Assembly (NCBI GenBank): GCA_946803715.1
Contig: CAMPET010000082.1
Location: 101,289 to 126,648 of the forward strand
Origin: Beroe ovata
Taxonomy: Eukaryota; Ctenophora; Nuda; Beroida; Beroidae
Length of the DNA stretch: 25,360 bases
Direction of reading: 5' to 3'
Shown here: piece by piece, positions 11,601-21,341 of the stretch
How positions within the stretch are numbered: the first letter of the stretch is position 1
Layout of the letters: each line of letters begins with the position of its first letter
Program-made: the position numbers and the translations under genes
Notes under the pieces: model-generated
Told to the model about the DNA's origin: nothing
Seen by the model: the letters and a program-made list of their open reading frames with translations, nothing else
The model's database searches: none

Positions 11601-14600
11601 CTGGGACACCAGTGTATAGTTAACACAGGGTGACAGTGCTACACAGGATAGTGTTGTACAGTGTTACACAGGATATTACAGGTGTGTCATCAGTTGGCGT
11701 AAACCTGATGCCCTGTGTTAGAATCTATCCAACTCAGTAACTGTGTTAGACACTTTACACCGTACTAGTGTACAATAATAGGTATAGGATAGCTATAAAC
11801 TGTCATGGAAACATAATTGGCTGTTCAACAGCCAATACAAGCTAAACCGAATGCTAAGAAGTGATCGACCAACAATGAGACATTGAAATGGTTTCGATTC
11901 ATTGAAGTATGACTAACACCAACATATTAGCACTCACATCATAGTCATGTATCACTTTCGAGACAAGTATTGGGGCAAGATCGTGAAGCATGATATCCTA
12001 GTACAACAAACCTCGCAATATATCAGAGTAAGATACGAACAACACCAGAGTAAAAAGAGGTATACGGGCGGTATACAGTATGATAGTGAGTGAATTTGCT
12101 TGGATAATGAGATAATGGATATCGATTATCGTTTCCGGACAATGCTATCTCATAACCGGGCACACAATAATGAACTGTTGTATATAATGAGAGAATGATC
12201 AGTACTTACAGCAGGGTCAAAGTGAACATTCTGCATCGGTTCATTGGAAACGCACATCATCCTAGTACCAAATCTCAGGGTGGATATCTGAAAGAATGAG
12301 GTTTCTCAGAGCGGGTAGGAATTACCTAGTTCACCGGTAGTTTAACCGTTACAGATCTCATGACAGTATGACAATTACCGTTTCCTCTAGCTGTGCTGCC
12401 TCTCCCCAGATATTGGCAACCATGACAGTGTTACAGTTCCCACCAATAGAATCCTTGAGCACGTGTGTCAGCTTGCTCTGTCTAAACGGGACATGTTCTC
12501 TCTTCCTGTCTGCCACTGCTATGATTACCTGCCGGGATATAACGTGGTGTGATTATAGTGGTGTGGTAACGTGGTGTGGTAACGTGGTGTGGTAACATGG
12601 TGTGATTAGTGGTGTGGTAACGTAGTGTGATTAGTGGTGTGGTAACGNATGGTGTGACTGTGATTTGTGGTGTGGTAATATGGTGTGGTAACGGTGTGAT
12701 TAGTGGTGTGGTAACGTGGTGCGATCAGTGGTGTGGTGGCGCGGTGCGATCAGTGGTGTGGTAACGTGGTGATCAGTGCAAAATCGTGAAAGAATTTCTG
12801 ACAATTTATGAACAGTTTCACATTTTTTAAAGTTAGAATTGAAATGATAGGTGTACCAAGAAAAGTTCAATTTGTCACTGACGAAATTATACTTTAACAA
12901 ACCAATTATGAAACTCTGTGAAGAAATCAAAGAAATAAATCATATAAAACTCGGATACCATGAAATGATTTTAAAAATACACAAATAAAACAAGCAAGAT
13001 CAACATAAAGGAAGAATAATCAAACAAATAACAGGGATTGTCACGTGGACCACCCTACACAGTGTCCCTCAGTGTCCAGTTTTGCCCGTCACCAGTCAGC
13101 ACAATCACCTTGTCATGATACTTTTCCCACGCTGGATTATGACTGACAGACAGGTAACTGATACCCATCTCCCTGAGTAGTTTGAATATCAGCTCAGCAA
13201 AGTAGGGGCTGAGAGCACTCATCGCCTCATCCATCACTACCACACTCGGCTTGTGATACAGCACCCTGCTGAACGCCAGGAGTTGCAGGTTACCAGGAGA
13301 CAGTGACTTATACCAACTCCGCTGCGGGGTTTTGGTGAGGTAGTCTGCCGTGTCCTTGTCTGTGATGAGTGGCTCCGTGATGTCTCCATCTTCTTCCTGC
13401 CCATCCCGACCACAGTGACAACTCCCACACCACCCACCCTCCTCTTCCCCCTCCCCCTTCTCTTCCCAGAGGACACCTCCCAGCATCTCACCCAGTTCCA
13501 GCCTCTGTAATATAGCCATCACCTCCGCCATATCTGTGTCCTCGGTCATCAACTCGGGCAGGGTTACCTGCTGGGCCACACTCTGCCGCGTGAAGTAAGG
13601 ACGCTGGGGCAAGTACATCACTCTCTCTGTGGAGACCACCACCCCGCACAGCGGGTCCCACAATCCCTTCATTGTACGGAGGATGCTGCTCTTGCCCGAC
13701 CCAGGCGGGCCCTGCACCTGGACACAGCTCTTCTTGTCCACGGTCAGACTGAGTGATTTCACGAGCGGAGTGTCAGTGACCGGGTTCTGGATTGATACGT
13801 CAGTAACACGCAGCAAGTTGCCCCCCTCCAGAGTGGACTCCTTGCTAGGAGGCAGCTTCCTCACGGAGTTGATGAAATCACTCCTCAGTCCTACACTTGA
13901 GAACCTGTCTCCACCCTCATTTGAATCATTGTCACGCGAGGTGGATAGCACAGAGGACGGTGTCACTTCTTTGCTAGTGTCGTCGAGCACCTCTAGAAAC
14001 TCCCCTACCCTGTGCGTATAGGCGGCCAGATCAGCCACAGTGCCGGACAAGTCGATCACGGAACTGAACGTGTTCACGAGGTACATGGCCACAAAACTGT
14101 TCTGACTGATGATAGAGCCGAGATGCTCCACATCGTCATAAACCCCTGCAAATATGGGGACAGCCAGTATGAGGTAGCTGAGAATACTGCCCACATAATC
14201 ACACATGTTCACAGCTATGTCCAGGTAGAACTGCTTGGTCACTATGCGTTGTTTGGAGGAAAGCACGAGGAGCAGAGTATCTCGGAAATGGGATGACTCC
14301 GTGTGCTCAGCGTCGGCAAACGCTGCCGACTCGGCGAGCGATCGGAAATTCACGTGGATAAACCGGAAATAGCCCTCCCTTCGTTCTAGTCTGAAAACCT
14401 CCCTAACGATTGGACTCATGAGGATTTTGTTGGTAACACAAGATATGATGAAGTATGAGTATATGCAGATAGGTCCCAGGTAGCCCATGATGGTCCAGCA
14501 TTTGTAAGTGAAGTAGACGACAACCCCTGGGAAGACAACAAGTTGCAGGATAATGGACCGGAGGGCGTTGACCAGTCTATCCACGTCCTGGGTTATTCGC

Positions 14601-17600
14601 ATGTCAGGGTTGTCGACCTTGTGACGCAGACAGTTGATGCCGTAGTATACCTTGTTTCTCAGGTATCGCTCCTGCATGTTACAGGTCAGGTTCCATCTCC
14701 ACTGTATGTACAGAGCGCCCGCTGCGTAGCTCTTACACGCCTTCACCAGCACCACAGCCAGTACCCACCAACACGCCACCCAGACCTGACTGTAGAACTG
14801 GGCCCGGTCCCGCTCCTCTAGGGCCTTATAGAAGCCACTGGGTATGAGTCCCATGTAGTAGTATCCCACTTGTTCGAGACCACAGGCAGGTATGGTAAGA
14901 AGAAGGAGAAGGAAGGCAGGCGTTGTGATGCCGCATGCGGCGCGCAGCACACGGCACAGCCGCTTTACGAACAATGTGTTCAGTCCTAGTTCAGACATTG
15001 CTAAACACGCGGGTGTGTGTCAGGTATATCACATGAGATGTGTGGGACAAAGTAAGAAAGTACCAAAGTAAGAAAGTACCAAAGTAAGAGAGTACCAAGC
15101 TGATACAGCATACACACTAGTCGTTACCACTGTAAAGCAGTATTACAGCATTACCTAGAACCCACTTCCGCGGTAACAACGCACAACTGTGTACTTGTAC
15201 TACTACTCTTGTACAAGATACATACTATAGGCACCTACAAAACGTGTATAGAGTAGAGCAAGAGAATGTACTGCAGTCAAAGAGGAGAAATAGGAGCGAA
15301 TTATGACAACTGCAAAGTGCATAAGCAGCAAGTAGNATGATGTTTCAACTGCATACCAGTCATTTACTATTGATATCCGGTACATTTCACACGTTTGCAA
15401 TAAATTTTTCATCACGGAAAATACAGCTCTATATCGCACCATGTCTGCAAAAACTGTTAGAAAACAATGCCTCGCGGGCTGGCTATATATGCGGGCGCGC
15501 GGCGCGAAAATCTCCCGATCGTGGATATAATGTATAATGTACCTATACCTATTTCATATACCTACCTACGCACAGAGTCGTTACACGTTTTGAGTCTAAT
15601 GACCTCAGTTCATTGAAGACAACATACCTACCTACATGTTACAGTGTACTGTCTACATGAAACACTGTTGACTGTAATATTGCACAGATGGAAGCATAAC
15701 GAATGGAAAATCATGAATTTGAACATGTGCTAACACAAGGGAAAGACATGTGGGTATCAAATTTCGCTTTGAGCTCAGTCCGGCATGCAAGGACTATAGC
15801 CCAATATAGGGCTGAGGGCAGGTGGAAACAAGAGAGATAAGAGCAAGGCTAATAGTAATAATATGCACACTTCACCCCTTTGCACTTAACCGGCGACCAT
15901 TTCTGACTGAGCGCAATTTGAGCGCTCAAAACGTGCCTAAATTGCACCCAGGACGCAAAAGTATGGGTATAATTGGTCGATAAGATATGTAAATTGGCAC
16001 AATTTGGGCACAAATTTCTGAAATGGCTCTCATTAGCGCCCTTGCTGCTCCATGTAGGTAATTAGATTGCAGTTTGTGCGCAATTGGAGGCATTTTGAGC
16101 GCTCAGTCAAAATGGCCTTCAGGGCACAAATAAGCGCGCAATGTGCGAGCATTTCGAGCGCTATTTGACTCATGTTCCAATTTGCCATACACCGACTACC
16201 GAGCAACATATTTACTAATGCTTATAATTGATGGACGTGTGCCCAAACAGTTGGGAAGCTATGAACAACAACAAGTACAACTACAACTTGTTGGTTACTG
16301 ACTACTGAATCTGTGACCTTCCTTCTTTGTAAGTACTAAGTATCCGGCAGGTAACAATAATGTTTGAGGTTAGGTTACCTTAGAAGGTAGGTTACAACCC
16401 ACCTCTAATTGTTAGGCTACCAACATTTCACCTACCTCTACTTGGTAGGTACCTATTTAGGTTCGCAAGTGAGTGCCTAGTGCCTACAACATAATCACTT
16501 CCTATGTTCCTAGCTTGAGGTTCGTAGGTGACATTGTACCAACCAGGTGACGGGTAAGATGGCAACGGGAAATACCCATTACCCACTTCCTTGTTAGGCC
16601 CTCTCGGTGATTAAAATCTTCTCAACATCAACAAAATCTCGCACCGCCAAAGAAAGCCCACAGGTTCTAATGTCTTAATCATTAATGTGCTGCTAGTTCC
16701 GATGTGGTGGTCTTGGCACAATCCTTAACACCAGCTGTTAAGCGAAAATTAGTAGTAACTTGGCAGGCACCTTCCACTTGCTAGTTCAATCCTTACATAT
16801 CACATTGTGGTGAATAGCTACCGTGTTGTAGGTATATGTCATTAGGGAGACAAACAACCTATCATAGCTGTAGGTATCTATCATTCCCTGAAGAACTGAA
16901 CATAGTTGTCAAAAATAGCACACTGTGTTGCATCAAACTAAGAGGACAAAGAACCATTGTGTTGTCCCATTGTGATATATCGCAGAACGTACAGAGCTAC
17001 AGACTCATATTGGGCTAGGAACTGTAGCCTGGATTGAGTATATCTCATGGAAATAGGCACAGTCCAAGACGGAGCAGCTGCCTTGTGATGCCGATCGATA
17101 GGAATCTTGTGGGACATCGGTAGTATCTGTGTGAGAGTGGCTTGCTATGTACTGGAACGCGGATAGTTGTCAGTTGAACATGATGGTCAAAAATCGATGC
17201 TTCGTTACTTTACCTACATAATCTAGCCACAAATAGATGGTGTGTCTATACGGGTGGGTAAAACGATCGACAAATGGCACAAAAATGTTGTGGGTGTTAT
17301 TGAGCTATCGGATCAACTTTCAATAGGTGTGAGCTTTGTCTTCTATCTGAATATGAGGAAAAAAGGGAGCATGAAAGCCTCACAGATTCTGAAACTCTTG
17401 TTGCTACTATCTACTCATAGTACTACATGTATGAAAATAATTCCAAAATTCGGATAACCTGCAGATAGCACCCCACTCAAAAGTAGGTTTGGTAGGTGGG
17501 CTCGATGGTGACATAGACTTTGGAAGTTGAAATCAGGACTGCACAAAATGTGAAACAAATTTGATTCTCATTCAAGCTCTGATTCCGAGAAAAATTTGAG

Positions 17601-20380
17601 TTTGCTTCGTTGGCAACTGGAATGTACGTAATCTGCTGGGGTAGTCATTGTTGTACTTAATTTACTAGAAACAATTGTTGAATGAATTCCTGAATGACTG
17701 TCCAACGTCTTTCCCATAATTTGAGAGTAGAATTCTGAGAATTATTGAAGACCACCTCTGTGTCAACTGACAGCAGAAAACTCTCAGACAATAGAGTCTA
17801 TCAAATGAACGCCAGGAATTTGCACCATGATGTGAAGCTTTGTTTATAGAGTGGATCTTTTTGTCAAATTCATTTCACTTATTTTGCACAACAGTTTTTG
17901 CTGAACAGTAAACACGACAATTATATTTCTATTATCTCTATTCAAAAACTCGGTAAACAATGATCAGCTTTTGTCGGAGGCGCTATAATAAAACCGTTGT
18001 GATCGCCGGTATAAATAGGAGGTCCATCATAAGCCAGAGTAAACTCCCACTCTCACAGTTGCCGTGAGTGACAAGCTGGGCCACTCTTTCTCTTTACCAT
18101 GGACTGTCCCCTCTCCCTCTCCCACATATAATTACTCATTATACTCTGTGTTATAGGTAATATACATACGGAACGGTTTGGTCATGGTTGCTGTATTGGT
18201 GCTAATTTCTGTGGTTTTAGGACTGGCGAATGGTGAGTAGATCAGCAATCACCCATGTACNTCAAATGTATTCGGTTATATTAATCGCCAAAGCTTATAA
18301 CAAATGCAACCCCCATTCTACAATGCACCAGAAATTACACAAGTCCCCCCACATAACACAAGTTCCCCAACATTACACAAGTTCCCCCACATTACACAAG
18401 TCCCCCGACATTACACAAGTCCCTGACATCCCATCCCACAGGGCGGATACTGATGTATGATGGCTGGAGCAATAGAATGTCTTTCTCTGGTAGTCGACCC
18501 TCCCTGGGCAGGTACCACTTCAATGACCAGGCAGAGACAGTTTCCTCAGACGGAGGCGCATATAGAGTCTATGCAGATGATGACTACAACGGAGCCAGTC
18601 TCGATCTGTGCTCGGGCATAACGTATGGATGGGCGGAGCTGAAAGAAGCAGGCCTCTACAGGGGGATATCCTCCGTGATGCAGCTTCAATCCTCACCGTG
18701 TGCCCTGACTGTGTACGAGCACGAGAATAGAGGTGGCAAGAGCCATACCCTAAGTGGTGCGATCGATAACTTCGAACAAATTGGAATGAACGACCAAGTG
18801 ACGAGTTTGAAAGCAGAAGCCAAGTCCTGGATGGTATACTTTGATGCAGATTTCCAGGGCGCTAGCAAGTTGTTGTGCGAGGGGGAGTCTTACGACATAG
18901 ACAAGCTAGCCAACTTCCACGACGCTATCTCATCGGCAAGACCTCTCAACTACAAGCCAGATGAGTGTCAGTGAGAATATGACAGAGGGGATCATATCAG
19001 TAGATTATATCTTGAATTAAGCATGAAATCATCGTTTACTTGAGTCAAATCTAAAAAAGAATTTAAGATCTGATAATTAGTTCACAGAATGACGGAAGTG
19101 AGCCTTGTGTCCCGAAACAGATCCTTGGATTGAAAGCGTTCAAATCTGAGGAGCTTTGTCATGGATTTTTTATAGCTCAGCGAAAGGCAAAGTATCTAAT
19201 AGACATGAATGAGTTGTACAATGCAGAACTCTTGTTTACAGAATACTTAATTCCTGTGTTCTATGTCATAAGTGGTGGGCGTCAATGACTGCTCTACCGA
19301 CGCCCCCTTTTCGCCCCCAAAATGCTCCTTTTTTGCCCCCTTTTCTCCCCCAAAATGCCCCCTTTGCGTCCCCAAAATGCCCCATTTGTGCCCCCTTTGT
19401 GCCACCTTTGTGCACCCTTTTCGACTCCTTTGTGCCCCCTTTTTGCCTCTTATTTCAGCTGTCTACTACACACATGTTCCCAAATTGCCCACTCTGCCCC
19501 ATTTTCGCCCCCATTTTGCACCCTGATTTGAACTCTTCCAGTAAGGGGCAAAAAGGAGGCACAAATGGGGCACAAAAGGGGGCAAAAATATGGCGCCCTT
19601 GGGGAACGCACCGGGCGAAAAGGGGGCACTTTGGGGGCGGAAAGGGGGCATAGCCGTGGTGGGAAACAACAGTAGCTCCCTCTCCGGTGTAAGTTACCTG
19701 TTCTAGGAAAGTGAGCGATTGGTTGATGTACATTGCTTCCTTTTTAGTGAGTCCTTCGCTCTGCAAAAACAATATCATCATGTCATCATATTCATGAAAT
19801 TGTTGTGAGTTAATTGTTTGGGAAATTAATCGCTAATGCGGGAAATTACGATACTTCTAAAGTACAATTTTGTCACAAGGGATAATGCAGAACATCGTTC
19901 CATTTATTTGCCATACCTTCGTTTTTCCGAGTCGCTCTGATCCGGCCAAATCCACAAAGTTGAGTTTTGATAGTGTATAGTTGGATGAGGATTGTGTCCG
20001 AGAACGGCTCTGCGGAGTTATCATCAAGACGTGATCTCAGTAATATGAGAACAGTTATTAATTGACAAGAAAGTGCGGGTGAGAGAATATCAGCAAAGCC
20101 TGGTGACGGAAACCGGAGGAATGAATCTAAACAATCTCTTCTTTACCAAGGTATCATCATATCTATACCTCAATGTAGATGGTAAAGACACAGTGTGATC
20201 GCGAAGAGGCGTGGTTGAGGGCGTGCTCTGCTATCACTCTGTTGGTCTCCCCTTCAAATAGCAAGTTGAGTGCCTCTTCTTCCGTGTTTGCCAGTTTCAC
20301 GGTCAGTCCCTTCACTACTGTCATCCCATCTTCCTGGAGAATCGATAGGAGTGTAAGGGGATAGGTTGACAGCTAGCAGT

Positions 20381-20422
<42 letters not shown>

Positions 20423-21341
20423 CAGAGATGGTTAGAGTGCGGGGCTCCTGTCCCTCTGATGCGAGTAGATCTGTCAGTATCTCGTTGTATATCTCCATAT
20501 ACGAGATACGGATAGTGTGAGTGTGCTCCACCATCTCACTCACAGTTTGGTACAAATGTGACAGAGCTCGGGGAATCATGCCTCTTTCCTGGTAATTCTC
20601 TGTCGATCCCGTGATTGTGAAGGTTTTACCAGCTCCGGTCTGCCCGTATGCCATCATCGTGCCGTTGTAACCTGGCAACATGGGAATGTCGGTCAGAGAA
20701 ATGTCACGTTGACAACCGATAGAGTGAACAATGGAAGAGTCAAATACCGTCAATAGCTTTGTCCACAATTTCAGCGACACACTCGTTATAGACACACTCC
20801 TGACTGGCATTGTGACACACTTTATCCATGGGGAAACTCCAGTCTGATACCTGGCGGAGCTGCAGTGTCGCAACTAGCATTGTGTGGCACATAGTTTGGG
20901 TAGAGGGGAGTTGGGGTGAAGAGGGAGTGGGGTACAGGGGAGTTTGGGTACTGGGGAGTTGGGTAGAGGGGTAAGGTAGAGGGAGTTGGGAGAATTGGGG
21001 TCCAGTGTGGTGGAATGGTGGTACAGAGAGCAGGAGGGCGGGGCAATTCAGGGCGAGGCCCGGGGGAGGGGCATCTAGCAGAATATAATTGATTAGATAG
21101 GTACACTATATTTGAAAGTGGTTCCACCAAAAAACCTCATTACGCAATAGGCGGTTCAGAAGACGCCATGCAGTTGCACGCATGCTAAATTTACCATATT
21201 TACCTGATTGTTGATGTGACCAATGGCATGTTTGTTAGAGTGTACCACCACTTTCCGCCCCTCTAAAATCTCAATGTTATCATGGGCAAAGCTGTTCGTT
21301 GGTCTCGTTCTCACAACAACCTTCACCCTGTTGTGAGCCAT
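8661..21341 (-). CDS. KIF9: Kinesin-9 family motor (KIF9), complete, 19 exons, 781 residues
   Basis: Exons: 21341-21204, 20850-20748, 20671-20421, 20333-20169, 20009-19917, 19760-19698, 12528-12379, 12287-12210, 11997-11938, 11490-11422, 11158-11036, 10898-10779, 10448-10192, 10078-9993, 9768-9646, 9473-9193, 9106-9056, 8878-8825, 8741-8661. All introns are GT-AG and the sum is 2346 bases (human KIF9 has about 790 residues). The motor domain fills residues 1-345: P-loop GQTGAGKT (90-97), switch I SSRSH (207-211), switch II DLAGSE (239-244), HVPFRQSKLTHVLKDS in exon 7. Kinesin-9 marks follow: KMELAMHDTL, DIDIVNLRQ, TGFGLGVAP, FEEFKRERGSEINRIF, ISYCQRLVDQARQKL. A basic, Pro-rich linker and coiled coils make up the tail. 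KIF9 acts at the central apparatus of motile cilia. Exon 9 has no counterpart in human KIF9. The terminal exon is less certain than the rest. Intron 6 hosts two other genes. Confidence 0.93.
9829..9873. repeat. TAGG-rich tract in KIF9 intron 14
   Basis: CCTAGGTAGGTAGGTATAG and TTAGGTAGGTAGGTGCC stand 20 bases apart. Shorter TAGGTAGG/CCTACCTA patches recur at 8397-8416, 15556-15570, 15626-15636 and 16387-16450, so this is a tetranucleotide theme spread over the region. Confidence 0.75.
12537..12775. repeat. GTGGTGTGGTAAC minisatellite in KIF9 intron 6
   Basis: Many copies of GTGGTGTGGTAACGTG and GTGGTGTGATTA, interrupted by the gap at 12648. The array begins 9 bases upstream (in minus-strand sense) of the KIF9 exon 7 acceptor, so its minus-strand form (C/A-rich) provides the sequence just before that acceptor. 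Confidence 0.9.
13055..14998 (-). CDS. ABCD4: ABCD4-like peroxisomal/lysosomal-type ABC half-transporter, intronless, nested in KIF9 intron 6
   Basis: A single 647-residue frame (human ABCD4 about 606). The transmembrane half covers residues 1-335. It contains the ABCD4-like blocks GLIPSGFYKAL, VDNPDMRITQDVDR, GYLGPICIYSYFI, FRFIHVNFRSLAESAAF (the EAA-like loop) and CDYVGSILSYLILAVPIFAGVYDD. The nucleotide-binding domain has Walker A GPPGSGKSS (430-438), Q-loop LPQRPYF (463-469), signature LSPGN (566-570), Walker B VVVMDEA (586-592) and switch His620. All catalytic positions are present, so the dimer should hydrolyse ATP. Mammalian ABCD4 works with LMBD1 in lysosomal cobalamin export. Oddities are an acidic, Gly- and Cys-rich insert at about 508-548 between Q-loop and signature, and Met for Thr in the DEATSAL motif. 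The frame has no introns, while its host is intron-rich, which suggests a retrogene. The ATG at 14998 gives the family's usual N-terminus. Confidence 0.93.
   Translation of the reverse strand: MSELGLNTLFVKRLCRVLRAACGITTPAFLLLLLTIPACGLEQVGYYYMGLIPSGFYKALEERDRAQFYSQVWVACWWVLAVVLVKACKSYAAGALYIQWRWNLTCNMQERYLRNKVYYGINCLRHKVDNPDMRITQDVDRLVNALRSIILQLVVFPGVVVYFTYKCWTIMGYLGPICIYSYFIISCVTNKILMSPIVREVFRLERREGYFRFIHVNFRSLAESAAFADAEHTESSHFRDTLLLVLSSKQRIVTKQFYLDIAVNMCDYVGSILSYLILAVPIFAGVYDDVEHLGSIISQNSFVAMYLVNTFSSVIDLSGTVADLAAYTHRVGEFLEVLDDTSKEVTPSSVLSTSRDNDSNEGGDRFSSVGLRSDFINSVRKLPPSKESTLEGGNLLRVTDVSIQNPVTDTPLVKSLSLTVDKKSCVQVQGPPGSGKSSILRTMKGLWDPLCGVVVSTERVMYLPQRPYFTRQSVAQQVTLPELMTEDTDMAEVMAILQRLELGEMLGGVLWEEKGEGEEEGGWCGSCHCGRDGQEEDGDITEPLITDKDTADYLTKTPQRSWYKSLSPGNLQLLAFSRVLYHKPSVVVMDEAMSALSPYFAELIFKLLREMGISYLSVSHNPAWEKYHDKVIVLTGDGQNWTLRDTV
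15049..15096. repeat. Three tandem copies of AAAGTAAGAAAGTACC
   Basis: A 16-base unit repeated three times (one substitution in the third), about 50 bases upstream of the ABCD4-like start codon on the minus strand. Confidence 0.9.
15097..18009. other. KIF9 intron 6 interior between the nested genes
   Basis: No further gene is supported. The open frames (for example plus 16836-17018 and 17242-17457) are short and of ordinary intronic composition. There is a gap at 15336. The tract holds an inverted-repeat patch (15904-16109), TAGG/CCTA-rich patches and GC-rich CGCGC stretches near 15495. The left end should contain the ABCD4-like promoter. Confidence 0.6.
15904..16109. repeat. Imperfect inverted repeat with TGAGCGCTCA cores
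   Basis: The left arm at 15904-15947 reads TGACTGAGCGC, then TCAAAA, TGCCT, AATTGC. The right arm (16071-16109) is the complement in reverse order. An extra 11 bases in the left arm duplicate TTGAGCGC. Further TTTGAGCGCT-like words occur to 16165. This resembles a decayed miniature inverted-repeat element. No target duplication was identified. Confidence 0.55.
18010..18018 (+). promoter_or_regulatory. TATA box of the beta/gamma-crystallin gene
   Basis: TATAAATAG at 18010-18018, followed by a G as in the two polyubiquitin TATA boxes. The start codon is 174 bases from the box, so the 5' UTR would be about 140 bases, unless it is itself spliced. Confidence 0.7.
18184..18974 (+). CDS. Secreted two-domain beta/gamma-crystallin, nested in KIF9 intron 6 on the opposite strand
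   Basis: Exons 18184-18232 and 18442-18974 join (phase 1) to 193 residues. Exon 1 is a hydrophobic signal peptide (MVAVLVLISVVLGLANG), so the product should be exported. The rest folds as Greek-key pairs: a first domain around AYRVYADDDYNGASLDLC and YRGISSVMQL, a second around ALTVYEHENRGGKSHTLSG, NDQVTSLKA, WMVYFDADFQGASKLL and HDAISSARPL. NDQVTS fits the calcium-binding consensus [ND][ND]xx[ST]S; the partner sites YRGISS and HDAISS are degenerate, so calcium binding may be limited to one loop. Beta/gamma-crystallins of this kind are known from sponges, tunicates and other invertebrates, with roles that are largely unsettled. I do not assign an orthologue. The intron carries a minisatellite and the gap at 18261. 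Confidence 0.87.
18333..18429. repeat. Minisatellite ATTACACAAGTCCCCC in the crystallin intron
   Basis: About five units of 18-19 bases with the core ATTACACAAGT followed by a C run. It ends about a dozen bases before the exon 2 acceptor at 18440-18441 and supplies much of that acceptor's pyrimidine tract. Confidence 0.9.
19301..19660. repeat. Strand-asymmetric minisatellite forming a large inverted repeat
   Basis: 19301-19530 is built from pyrimidine-biased words such as CCCCCTTTTCGCCCCC and AAAATGCCCCCTTT. 19546-19652 is the opposite, with GGGGCAAAAAGG and GCACAAAAGGGGGC. The two halves are complementary in type and could pair across a short spacer. It lies in KIF9 intron 6, about 40 bases from exon 6 and downstream of it in transcript sense. 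Confidence 0.85.
20382..20420. repeat. (CA)n microsatellite that supplies the KIF9 exon 3 splice donor
   Basis: A pure CA run on the plus strand, hence GT on the coding strand. It abuts exon 3, which ends at 20421. The 87-base intron 3 (20420-20334) is nearly half microsatellite, and its first GT is the donor. Confidence 0.95.
20893..21010. repeat. G-rich minisatellite in KIF9 intron 1
   Basis: Irregular repeats of GGGGAGTTGGGTAGAGGG on the plus strand (C-rich on the KIF9 sense strand). Many closely spaced runs of three or more G make a G-quadruplex possible on the plus strand. Confidence 0.8.

Noticed and set aside
12700-13054. Poly(A) tail or target duplication marking ABCD4 retroposition
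   Set aside because: The 3' flank is A/T-rich, but no A-run of convincing length in the right orientation nor matching flanking repeats was found.
13629-14821. Plus-strand open frames of 92-130 codons
   Set aside because: They lie antisense to the ABCD4-like frame and are explained by its codon composition.
19285-19653. Proline-rich frames on both strands
   Set aside because: They are translations of the CCCC/TTTT minisatellite in several frames; no conserved domain or splice context.
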